Notes under the pieces: generated by a model
The model's input: the letters and a program-made list of their open reading frames with translations, nothing else
The model's database searches: none
What the model was told of the DNA's origin: nothing
NCBI GenBank assembly: GCA_022565195.1
Contig: JADFJZ010000089.1
Span: 1 to 6,340, forward strand
DNA length: 6,340 bases
DNA from: Planctomycetota bacterium
Lineage (GTDB): Bacteria; Planctomycetota; Phycisphaerae; UBA1845; CAIVHJ01
Direction: 5' to 3'
Translations under genes and position numbers: made by a program
Shown here: positions 1 to 5,545 of the stretch, piece after piece
How the letters are laid out: each line of letters starts with the position of its first letter
Numbering within the stretch: position 1 is the stretch's first letter

Positions 1-501
1 CTCCTCATTCGCCTCGGCAACCTCGCGACCAAACCGCGCGCAGTCGGCCTCGTTCCAAGCTGGGAGCTGCTCGAAATAAGCGGTCGTCTGTTTCTCTTCG
101 ATGGGAACGTGCGCCACGCGCACGCGCCCCGAAGTCGCAAACGGCACCTGCAAGTGTCGTTGCTTCACTTTGTCGTAATCGATCAGGACGTCAACGGCCT
201 CCGCGCCAAGATCGTCCGCCAGCCGCTGGCAAACGACTCCCTTGGCCCACACGCCGCAGTGATAGAATTCCGGCTGATGACCATGGGCAATAATGGGTCG
301 ATCCACGCTCAGGGCCAGTGCTCCGCGAGCCATGCGGCGATATTCATCGAAAGCCACGCCGCAGATCGTGACGTCACGGCTTGTGCTGTGGGTCATGTTC
401 GACTCGATCATGGATCGGAACAAATCGAAGCCCGGCTCGATGAGCACGTCGCCGCTTCGGGGCGGAGTCTTGAGAGTGGTCGAATCGAGGGTCACGGGCA
501 T
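1..501 (-). CDS. Conserved protein of unknown function, GHQPEF motif (3' end outside window)
   Basis: The reverse strand is open from an ATG at 501 to the window edge, giving 167 codons without a stop. The protein has no signal peptide or membrane segment. Its most distinctive stretch, about residues 74-84, is AHGHQPEFYHC followed by GVWAKG. Roughly 25 residues later comes VDVLIDYDKVK. A Gly-His-Gln-Pro loop followed by an acidic D-x-D strand loosely recalls both the WbqC-like family (HQP near the start) and the nucleotide-binding half of BshC (bacillithiol synthase). I cannot assign either, and I recall similar uncharacterised proteins from planctomycetes. The ATG lies 10 bases inside the 3' end of the upstream glycosyltransferase, and an alternative GTG at 495 would give a 4-base GTGA overlap. 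The two genes therefore look co-transcribed and translationally coupled. Only a weak GGA precedes the ATG. The reading frame is well supported; the function is unknown. Confidence 0.72.
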   Translation of the reverse strand, partial: MPVTLDSTTLKTPPRSGDVLIEPGFDLFRSMIESNMTHSTSRDVTICGVAFDEYRRMARGALALSVDRPIIAHGHQPEFYHCGVWAKGVVCQRLADDLGAEAVDVLIDYDKVKQRHLQVPFATSGRVRVAHVPIEEKQTTAYFEQLPAWNEADCARFGREVAEANEE

Positions 502-1247
502 AAAACAGATCCAACCGGGTCGCCGGCCTGCCGCTGCGGAGCCCGCCGGGTCTTTCTCAATTCCTCGTCGAGCACCGACATGTAGTGCGCGAGGCGCGAT
601 TCCGGATCGTCCAGGCCGCCGCCGAAATGGCGATTGGGATCGTTGTAAATGAGTCGGACGGGGATCTCGCGAATGCGCAGGCCGCGGTCTACAGCCTGCA
701 CCCACAGTTGCAGGGGCATGGCGTAACCGGCGACATCGAGGGACAGTCGCTTGAGCGCCTCGACCCGATAGGCTTTGAAGCCGCAGAACGAGTCGGTCAA
801 TTCCGTGCCCAAACGCTCGTTCAGTATCTCCGTGATAATCTGATTGATCCGCCGGCGATCCGCAGGCGCTGTGCCGTTGTTGTGAAATGTTCGCAGGTAG
901 CGCGTGCCGCTGATGATGTCGGCGTCATCCGCCGCGATCGCCTCCTGGAATTTCGGGATGTAGGCGGGTTCGTGCTGGTAATCACAATCGATCGTGATCA
1001 GCCAATCGTACTGCTGGCACAGCGCATGGCCGAATGCGGTGATGAGCGCCTGCCCGTAGCCATGATTTGCGTCGTGGAAAACTGAGTCAATGCCGTCGAT
1101 GCCCCGGATCAGTTCGCGCGTTCCGTCGGTCGAACCATCATCGACGACCAGAACGTCTGAGACGTAGCCACGCACCGCTGCAACAACCTCTTCCACATGG
1201 TCGCGCTCGTTGTACGTGGGAATGGCTACAAGAATCCGCTGCATCAT
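492..1247 (-). CDS. Family 2 glycosyltransferase (polyprenol-phosphate sugar transferase type)
   Basis: This 251-residue GT-A-fold enzyme should move a sugar from a nucleotide-sugar donor to a polyprenyl phosphate or a related cell-envelope acceptor at the cytoplasmic face. Visible motifs, in order: IPTYNE near residues 9-14, VVDDGSTDGT at 34-43 for the nucleotide, ITIDCDYQHEP with the metal-binding D87-x-D89, SGTRY at 113-117, and D152-SFCGFKAYR, the acceptor-side signature of DPM1-like enzymes. The length fits single-domain soluble members; there is no C-terminal membrane segment, unlike GtrB/ArnC-type proteins. The start was set at ATG 1247 because AGGG lies six bases upstream. The frame also opens five codons earlier at a GTG (1262), but that would place the ribosome site inside the gene. 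The 3' end overlaps the next gene. Family assignment is firm; donor and acceptor sugars are not determinable here. Confidence 0.92.
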   Translation of the reverse strand: MMQRILVAIPTYNERDHVEEVVAAVRGYVSDVLVVDDGSTDGTRELIRGIDGIDSVFHDANHGYGQALITAFGHALCQQYDWLITIDCDYQHEPAYIPKFQEAIAADDADIISGTRYLRTFHNNGTAPADRRRINQIITEILNERLGTELTDSFCGFKAYRVEALKRLSLDVAGYAMPLQLWVQAVDRGLRIREIPVRLIYNDPNRHFGGGLDDPESRLAHYMSVLDEELRKTRRAPQRQAGDPVGSVLCP

Positions 1248-1253
1248 CTTTGA

Positions 1254-1257
1254 CCCT
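1254..1257 (-). promoter_or_regulatory. Shine-Dalgarno-like AGGG that decides the glycosyltransferase start
   Basis: AGGG is followed by TCAAAG and then two consecutive ATG codons (1247 and 1244). The spacing of six bases suits initiation at the first ATG. It argues against the in-frame GTG at 1262, which lies upstream of it. Confidence 0.5.
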
Positions 1258-1291
1258 GACACTCGACCAGTCGTGCAAACCCGAACGCTAT

Positions 1292-1319
1292 ATCATAAAT
1301 CAGGAAGAACGAAAATCAA
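1292..1319 (-). promoter_or_regulatory. Candidate sigma70-like promoter of the glycosyltransferase gene
   Basis: On the reverse strand TTGATT (1319-1314) is separated by 16 bp from TATGAT (1297-1292). These match the -35 and -10 consensus at 4 and 5 of 6 positions. Transcription would begin near 1285, leaving a leader of about 38 bases that includes the AGGG site. The surroundings are AT-rich compared with the rest of the window. The call rests on pattern alone. Confidence 0.4.
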
Positions 1320-1321
1320 CC

Positions 1322-1350
1322 GTGACCGTTGCCCCGCGATGCGTTACACT
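1322..1350 (+). promoter_or_regulatory. Weak candidate promoter of the PAP2 lipoprotein gene
   Basis: GTGACC (1322-1327), a 17 bp spacer and TACACT (1345-1350) match the sigma70 boxes at four positions each. This would give a leader of about 70 bases before ATG 1427. It lies almost directly upstream of the opposing glycosyltransferase promoter, so the two would be back to back in the 1248-1426 gap. Nothing else recognisable was seen in that gap. Confidence 0.22.
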
Positions 1351-1426
1351 CTGGCCCCGTCCTGCCGGCGCGGCGCGAGACTCGTGACAAGCCCCGCCCG
1401 CACGGGACCGAAAAAGGAAGATTGTA

Positions 1427-2467
1427 ATGACACGATTCTCGTCCTCTGTTGCATCCCATCGACTTACCTGCGTTCTGGCGGCTGTGCTCATGTCGGCCGG
1501 CTGCCAGAGCGCGCCGCAAGCCGGCCTTGACGCGCGGCTCAACCAAATTCGAGATCGACGCCTCGCGCGGCTGCGGCAAGAACAAGGCCGGGACATGCCG
1601 CGAACGGACACGCCAGAAGCGAGGTGGCTCTCAACGGATGTGCGGCCTGAGAGACAATCCGGGGCGCCCGCGGCATTTTCGCTGGCGGCGTACCAGGCTG
1701 ATTCAGGCGCCGACGACGATGCCGATTCCTCCGGGCGCGGGCGCAGGGTATTGGCCCGCGGGCCCCTGCCTTCCTTCAGGGAAACTCTGCGGCGCGACAT
1801 CAAGAATTTGCCCGGGGATCTGTGGCATCAGACTGTTGACGTTTACACGAATCCGTTGAACTTAATCATCCTCGCCGGCGCGGGCGGAGCGAGCATTGCC
1901 GTAGCCCAACACCAGGACGAGGACACGGCCGAGTTCTTTGATGAGAATCATCACTTCGGCCAGGGCTGGCGCGATGCGTTGTCCTTCGCCGGCAGCCCGG
2001 CGACGCACTTCGTCCTGGCCGGACTGTGGTATACGGTGGGCGCGGTCAAGCAGGATGACAAGACCTACGAAGTCGGCAAGACGCTGATCGACGCACTGAT
2101 CATCAACGGCCTGAGTACTTCACTCATCAAAATCGTGTCAAACCGCGAGAGTCCCAACGGCGAGGAGCAGGCCTTTCCATCGGGACACACTTCGAGCAGC
2201 GTGACCTTCGCAACCGTGATGCACGAAGCCTACGGCCCGTGGGTCGGCCTGCCGTTGTATGGCCTGTCCGCACTGGTGGCCATGGAGCGGCTGGACGACG
2301 GCGAGCATTGGATTTCGGATGTGGTATTCGGCGCCGCCCTGGGTTTGGTCGTCGGCCACACGGTCGCCGGCGGGCGCCCACCGGAGATATTTGGCGGCCA
2401 ACTCGCCCCCTACGTCAATCCGGAGAACGGCATCTCGGGAATCGCCTGGGTCAAGACATTCGATTGA
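1427..2467 (+). CDS. PAP2-family phosphatase with lipoprotein signal
   Basis: This 346-residue membrane-associated phosphatase belongs to the PAP2/vanadium-haloperoxidase superfamily, which removes phosphate from lipid phosphates through a phosphohistidine intermediate. Residues 1-25 form a signal peptide ending in LMSAGC, so Cys26 is a likely lipidation site, although Ser rather than Leu sits at -3. Residues 27-115 are a polar, Arg/Asp-rich linker. Hydrophobic stretches follow near 145-160, 195-207, 220-237, 272-286 and 299-315. Signature motif 2 is intact (PSGH, 251-254). Motif 3 keeps R288, H294 and D298 with the usual spacing. Motif 1 (K-x6-R-P) starts at K235 but has Ser242 where the second Arg is expected (KIVSNRESP); Arg240 remains. 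The start is well supported: AAGGA lies eight bases before the ATG. Substrate (undecaprenyl pyrophosphate, phosphatidate, lipid A) cannot be told, and reduced or altered activity is possible. Confidence 0.9.
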   Translation: MTRFSSSVASHRLTCVLAAVLMSAGCQSAPQAGLDARLNQIRDRRLARLRQEQGRDMPRTDTPEARWLSTDVRPERQSGAPAAFSLAAYQADSGADDDADSSGRGRRVLARGPLPSFRETLRRDIKNLPGDLWHQTVDVYTNPLNLIILAGAGGASIAVAQHQDEDTAEFFDENHHFGQGWRDALSFAGSPATHFVLAGLWYTVGAVKQDDKTYEVGKTLIDALIINGLSTSLIKIVSNRESPNGEEQAFPSGHTSSSVTFATVMHEAYGPWVGLPLYGLSALVAMERLDDGEHWISDVVFGAALGLVVGHTVAGGRPPEIFGGQLAPYVNPENGISGIAWVKTFD

Positions 2468-2519
2468 TGTACACTGCAAATGCGGCGCATGGACACGGGG
2501 CGATTATCAGGGCGAAACG

Positions 2520-2747
2520 ATGGTGAAACGCGAGCCTGAGCCGGAACAGGCAATTCCGCGAGAGTGGCTTGAAGAGTTTGAAGCCGCCGCAAAACGATCA
2601 CTCGAAACCCGGATGCGTTACGCGTTCATCCGCACGCACAAACCCGTCCTGGACGACGCCTCGTATCGTGCGTTCGACACCATGGAAGACTATCGCCGCT
2701 GGTGCGAGGAGCATCTACCTGATTGGCTGGGCTATGGCCGCGTTTGA
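2520..2747 (+). CDS. Small protein of unknown function, partner of the nucleotidyltransferase
   Basis: This 75-residue, highly charged, soluble protein is not recognised. The first half (EPEPEQAIPREWLEEFEAAA then KRSLETRMRY) looks helical. The second half has a conserved-looking signature, DTMEDYRRWCEEHLP followed by DWLGYG at the C-terminus. The start at ATG 2520 is supported by AGGG seven bases upstream; the frame stays open far upstream into the PAP2 gene, but that part is shadow. A -10-like TACACT at 2470-2475 has no convincing -35, so transcription may be separate or read through from the PAP2 gene 52 bases away. Its last 14 bases overlap the nucleotidyltransferase gene, which implies coupled translation. 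By position it could be an antitoxin or regulatory partner, but the sequence does not show this directly. Confidence 0.68.
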   Translation: MVKREPEPEQAIPREWLEEFEAAAKRSLETRMRYAFIRTHKPVLDDASYRAFDTMEDYRRWCEEHLPDWLGYGRV

Positions 2748-3228
2748 GTATCGCCAGGCTCAGGAAATCCGCGATGTGCTTCATCGCCACAACTGCCGGT
2801 ACTTGTTCATTGGAAAGTCCGGCGCCATCCTGCTCGGTTTCCCGGACACCACGCAGGACGCCGACCTCTTTGTTGACCGCAGCCCCGAAAACTGCCAGGC
2901 CCTCGTGCTCGCGCTGCGCGAGTTAGGATTTCAACTGAGCGATTCGCACGCTGACGATATTCTACGCGGCAAGGATTTCGTGCAACTCAAGAACGGTCCC
3001 TTCGACCTTGATTTGGTTTTTGCCCCGGACGGCATCGAGCGCTTTGAAGATGCGTGGGGCCGCCGCGTCGAAGTCGAAGGGTTTCCCGTTTGCCACATTG
3101 ACGACATCATCGCCAGCAAGATGGCAGCGAAGAGAGTAAAAGATCTTGAATCACTCCCGCGCCTGCAATCATTCCGCCAGTACCTAAAAACGAAAAAGTC
3201 CGATCAAGACACGCCGCACGCCATTTAG
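2734..3228 (+). CDS. Minimal nucleotidyltransferase-fold protein
   Basis: This 164-residue protein has the core of the polymerase-beta-like nucleotidyltransferase fold. Residues 24-34 read LFIGKSGAILL. They are followed by PDTTQDADLFVD at 37-48, with D42-x-D44 as the expected metal pair, and by FDLDLVF at 90-96, with D91 or D93 as the third acidic residue. The spacing from G27 to D42 fits the hG[GS]-x(9-13)-DhD pattern, but the second Gly/Ser is Lys28. The C-terminal part (HIDDIIASKM then AAKRVKDLESL) resembles the helical tail of AbiEii/MNT-type proteins. Family members transfer AMP or another nucleotide to protein or RNA, and many act as toxins or antitoxins. ATG 2734 was chosen because the conserved region starts soon after and upstream residues in this frame are shadow of the 75-residue gene. 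No close Shine-Dalgarno sequence is present, so coupling with that gene is likely. The target is unknown. Confidence 0.82.
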   Translation: MAAFEYRQAQEIRDVLHRHNCRYLFIGKSGAILLGFPDTTQDADLFVDRSPENCQALVLALRELGFQLSDSHADDILRGKDFVQLKNGPFDLDLVFAPDGIERFEDAWGRRVEVEGFPVCHIDDIIASKMAAKRVKDLESLPRLQSFRQYLKTKKSDQDTPHAI

Positions 3229-4091
3229 CACGCGACGACCTCTTTCACTTTGGGTCGCTTGCCGGTCGTGTCGATGTGGGCCGCCGCGATTTGCGGATCG
3301 TGTTCAAAGAACAGCATCAGATCCTGCTCGGCGCAATCTCGCAGAATCTGCTGCTTCTCGGTCATGGTTTTGAGCGGTTCGTTGTCGTAGGCCATCACCC
3401 ACGGAATGGGCAGGTGAGCAACCGTCGGGATCAGATCGGCGACATACTGAATGGCAGCGTGATCGTCAAAGAATCGCGGCAGCATTTGGTACGGCGTGTG
3501 GCCGCTCGCCAGGAACCACGAGACGTTCGGTATGAGCGATTTCGGATCGTCGCCCTCGACCAATTCGAGCAAACCGGCTTCGGCGATCGGCTGGATATCC
3601 CGCTCATAGAATGAAGCGCGGTCTTTCTGAGTCGGCGCGGTGGCGTGCGCATAGTGCCCGGCGTGCAGCCAGTGCTTCGCTTTGCGAAATCGCGGCGTGG
3701 CGCGCTGCGCCTCCGGGTCTTCCCATCGTGTCAACCCGCCGTTGTGGTCAAAGTGCAGATGGGTGATGATGACATCCGTGACGTCGTCGTCGCTCAGCCC
3801 GTGCTTGCGGAGGCCGGCGCCGAGCCGATCGCCTTCAATGTCGAAAGCAAACCGCTTGATTTCGTCCGCAGTCCATTTGTCGCCCGCACCCGTATCGACC
3901 AGAATGACCCGCCCCGCCGCCCGATCGACCGCCAGCAGCGCCCGCATCGACATCGGAATTCGGTTGAGGTCATCCGGCTGGGTCTTTTTTTCCCAGAGCA
4001 CGCGGGGAACCACGCCAAACATGGCGCCGCCGTCCAAGCGAAATCGGCCGGTCTCGATGGCATGGATTTCGTAGGGTCCGATTTCGATCAT
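3225..4091 (-). CDS. Metallo-beta-lactamase-fold hydrolase (lactonase-like)
   Basis: This 288-residue soluble metal-dependent hydrolase has no signal peptide. The zinc-binding signature THLHFDH covers residues 110-116 (H111, H113, D115, H116). The remaining ligands are H198 in SGHTP, D219 in YVADLIP and H264 in FEHDP. The N-terminus, with GAMFGVVPRVLW at 22-33 and ILVDTGAG at 63-70, is typical of the MBL group that includes N-acyl-homoserine-lactone and other lactone hydrolases. Length is normal for that group. The family call is firm; the natural substrate is open and quorum quenching should not be assumed. The gene ends tail to tail with the nucleotidyltransferase, sharing four bases, and diverges from the ApgM-like gene. 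There is no clear Shine-Dalgarno site before the ATG. A promoter-like element ends six bases upstream. Confidence 0.92.
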   Translation of the reverse strand: MIEIGPYEIHAIETGRFRLDGGAMFGVVPRVLWEKKTQPDDLNRIPMSMRALLAVDRAAGRVILVDTGAGDKWTADEIKRFAFDIEGDRLGAGLRKHGLSDDDVTDVIITHLHFDHNGGLTRWEDPEAQRATPRFRKAKHWLHAGHYAHATAPTQKDRASFYERDIQPIAEAGLLELVEGDDPKSLIPNVSWFLASGHTPYQMLPRFFDDHAAIQYVADLIPTVAHLPIPWVMAYDNEPLKTMTEKQQILRDCAEQDLMLFFEHDPQIAAAHIDTTGKRPKVKEVVAC

Positions 4092-4097
4092 GTGCTC

Positions 4098-4126
4098 AAT
4101 TTATCAGGCCGCCTGCCCTGCGGCAA
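4098..4126 (-). promoter_or_regulatory. Candidate leaderless promoter of the MBL-fold hydrolase gene
   Basis: On the reverse strand TTGCCG (4126-4121), 17 bp, TAAATT (4103-4098), then six bases to the ATG at 4091. Both boxes match consensus at four of six positions. Transcription would start at or next to the A of the start codon, which fits the missing Shine-Dalgarno site. The spacer holds a dyad, CAGGC-C-GCCTG (4105-4115). Confidence 0.38.
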
Positions 4127-4138
4127 ATCGCCGCTCGA

Positions 4139-4167
4139 TTGACCGCTCGCCGTACGGCGGATAACGT
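4139..4167 (+). promoter_or_regulatory. Candidate leaderless promoter of the ApgM-like gene
   Basis: TTGACC (4139-4144) matches the -35 consensus at five of six positions. After exactly 17 bp comes TAACGT (4162-4167), which keeps only the TAnnnT core, and the ATG follows seven bases later at 4175. The transcript would start at the start codon. The TTG that could otherwise open the reading frame at 4139 is the first half of this -35 box, which argues for the ATG start. Confidence 0.42.
4148..4159 (+). promoter_or_regulatory. Palindrome CGCCGTACGGCG, possible operator
   Basis: This perfect 12-base palindrome lies wholly within the spacer between the candidate -35 and -10 boxes of the ApgM-like gene, where a bound protein could block or remodel the promoter. 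A palindrome of this length is expected about once or more by chance in a GC-rich window of this size, so only its position makes it notable. Confidence 0.2.
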
Positions 4168-4174
4168 CCGCGCT

Positions 4175-5362
4175 ATGAAACACGCGCTGATTCTCCCAGA
4201 CGGAGCGGCCGACGAACCGCTCGACGAGCTGAACGGCCAAACGCCTTTGCAGGCCGCCCGCACGCCGAATATGGACTGGATTGCCGCCAACGGGCGCATT
4301 GGAACGGCGCGAACTGTGCCCGAGGGATTCCTCCCGGCGAGCGACGTCGCCACGCTTTCCGTCGTCGGTTACAACCCAGCCGAATACTACACGGGCCGGG
4401 CCCCGATCGAAGCGGCGGCGCAGAACTTGCCCGTTGGGCCGCGAGATATCGTCTTCCGCTGCAACTTGACCACCATCCTCGACGACGTCATGGTCGATTT
4501 CTCAGCAGGCCACATTTCACAACCTGAAGCCGACAAGTTGATTGCCGATCTGAACAGCGCGCTCGCGGATGACCGCATTCGATTCCATCCCGGCATGATG
4601 TACCGCCATTTGATGATCCTCAAGGAAGCGGCCGGATTCGATGTCCAATGTACGCCGCCGCACGACATTCCGAATCAACCGATCGCCCAGCACATGCCCC
4701 GGGGGCGCGGTGCTGACCTCGTCAGCGAGTTGATGTCGCGATCCCGCGAGATTCTGGAGCACCACGAAGTGAACAAGAAGCGGCGCGAAGCAGGTAAACT
4801 GCCCGCCACATCCATCTGGCTGTGGGGCCAGGGTGGATTGCCGGTGTTGCCCTCCTTCGAGTCGCGATTCGGCCTGCGCGGCGCGTGCGTCGCCGCCGTC
4901 GACTTGATTCGAGGCATCGCGGTGCTGCTCGGCTGGCCCGTGCTGGCCGTCGAGGGGGCGACCGGTTATCTCGACACGAATTATGAAGGCAAGGGTCAGC
5001 GCGCCGTCGAAGCGCTGGACGAGTTCGATCTCGTGTGTGTCCACATCGAGGCCCCCGATGAAGCAGGACATAACGGGGACGCCGCCGCCAAAGTACAGGC
5101 CATCGAGCAGATCGACGAGCACATCGTCGGGCCGGTTCTGGACAAGCTCCGCGGATTTGACGAGTGGAAGTGCCTGCTCATGCCGGATCATCCAACGCCG
5201 GTGGCCCGGCGCACGCACACCGCTACGCCGCCCCCGTTCTGCATGGCCGGCAGTTCAATCGAGCCCGACGCGTCCGTCGATTTCTGCGAAATCAGCGCTG
5301 AGAACAGCAATTTGCACTTGGCGATCGGCCACGACCTGATGGATTACTTCCTCCGCGCCTGA
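4175..5362 (+). CDS. ApgM-type phosphotransferase, probable homoserine kinase (alternatively cofactor-independent phosphoglycerate mutase)
   Basis: This 395-residue alkaline-phosphatase-superfamily enzyme belongs to the archaeal-type cofactor-independent phosphoglycerate mutase (ApgM) family. Metal and active-site motifs, in order: LPDG with D9; PASDVATLSVVGYNP with the likely nucleophile S56 and D57; YYTGRAPIEA at 71-80; LWGQGG at 216-221; HIEAPDEAGHNGD with H290, D295 and H299; MPDHPTP with D338 and H339; and RTHTATPPPF with H348. No expected motif is missing and length is typical. The bacterial subfamily TIGR02535 was named 'proposed homoserine kinase' because it sits with threonine-pathway genes. 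Here aspartate kinase lies about 840 bases downstream on the same strand, which favours ATP-dependent phosphorylation of homoserine over 2-/3-phosphoglycerate interconversion. The sequence alone cannot settle this. ATG 4175 was chosen over TTG 4139 because the conserved MKHALILPDG begins there and the TTG is part of a -35-like box. Confidence 0.9.
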   Translation: MKHALILPDGAADEPLDELNGQTPLQAARTPNMDWIAANGRIGTARTVPEGFLPASDVATLSVVGYNPAEYYTGRAPIEAAAQNLPVGPRDIVFRCNLTTILDDVMVDFSAGHISQPEADKLIADLNSALADDRIRFHPGMMYRHLMILKEAAGFDVQCTPPHDIPNQPIAQHMPRGRGADLVSELMSRSREILEHHEVNKKRREAGKLPATSIWLWGQGGLPVLPSFESRFGLRGACVAAVDLIRGIAVLLGWPVLAVEGATGYLDTNYEGKGQRAVEALDEFDLVCVHIEAPDEAGHNGDAAAKVQAIEQIDEHIVGPVLDKLRGFDEWKCLLMPDHPTPVARRTHTATPPPFCMAGSSIEPDASVDFCEISAENSNLHLAIGHDLMDYFLRA

Positions 5363-5503
5363 CGCCCGATCTTCACTCAAGCATTTGATCCGCAAACCGT
5401 TACGACGGACAAACATCCTCCACAGCCAAGCGATCCGCGATACTGGTACTGATATCACCTCTTGGGAATCAAGTTTTGCCAGATGGCTTGCCGATGACCC
5501 AGA

Positions 5504-5524
5504 CTGGCACCACAACGGTGCTGG
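5504..5524 (+). other. Hairpin just upstream of the 219-residue gene's ribosome site
   Basis: CTGGCACC and GGTGCTGG can pair as eight base pairs (two G-T wobbles) around an ACAAC loop, ending five bases before AAGGAG. There is no following T run, so it is not a standard terminator. It could affect translation. The rest of the 183-base gap 5363-5545 shows no convincing promoter, terminator or riboswitch. Confidence 0.25.
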
Positions 5525-5529
5525 TCCGG

Positions 5530-5535
5530 AAGGAG
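5530..5535 (+). promoter_or_regulatory. Strong Shine-Dalgarno AAGGAG fixing strand and start of the 219-residue gene
   Basis: AAGGAG lies ten bases before ATG 5546, the closest match to the anti-Shine-Dalgarno sequence in the window. It supports the plus-strand gene over the long open frame on the opposite strand. Confidence 0.6.
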
Positions 5536-5545
5536 TCTGGCCCAC

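Noticed and set aside
109..585. Plus-strand open frame of 158 codons
   Set aside because: It is a shadow of the reverse-strand GHQPEF gene, which stays open to the window edge and overlaps the glycosyltransferase in operon fashion.
1300..1803. Reverse-strand open frame of 167 codons
   Set aside because: It opposes the signal peptide and linker of the PAP2 protein, is Arg/Ser-rich without motifs, and would run through the promoter gap.
2616..2639. R-x6-H in the 75-residue protein (R33 to H40) as a HEPN toxin motif
   Set aside because: HEPN domains are longer and the motif alone is common by chance; the surrounding helices do not fit.
4139..4174. TTG-initiated 12-residue extension of the ApgM-like protein
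   Set aside because: The family N-terminus begins at MKHALILPDG, the extension is Arg-rich and unconserved in character, and the TTG is part of a -35-like box.
4517..5218. Reverse-strand open frame of 233 codons inside the ApgM-like gene
   Set aside because: It is antisense to motifs that are certain on the plus strand, a normal by-product of GC-rich coding.
5450..5457. Palindrome TGATATCA
   Set aside because: Only eight bases with no flanking extension; expected by chance.
5501..5525. TGGCACC resembling the T-box antiterminator core
   Set aside because: There is no recognisable stem I, specifier loop or U-run terminator, and the downstream start lacks the usual layout. A seven-base match is not enough.
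5363..5545. Lysine riboswitch ahead of the lysC block
   Set aside because: I could not find the conserved junction sequences or the five-helix pairing. A covariance-model search would be decisive.
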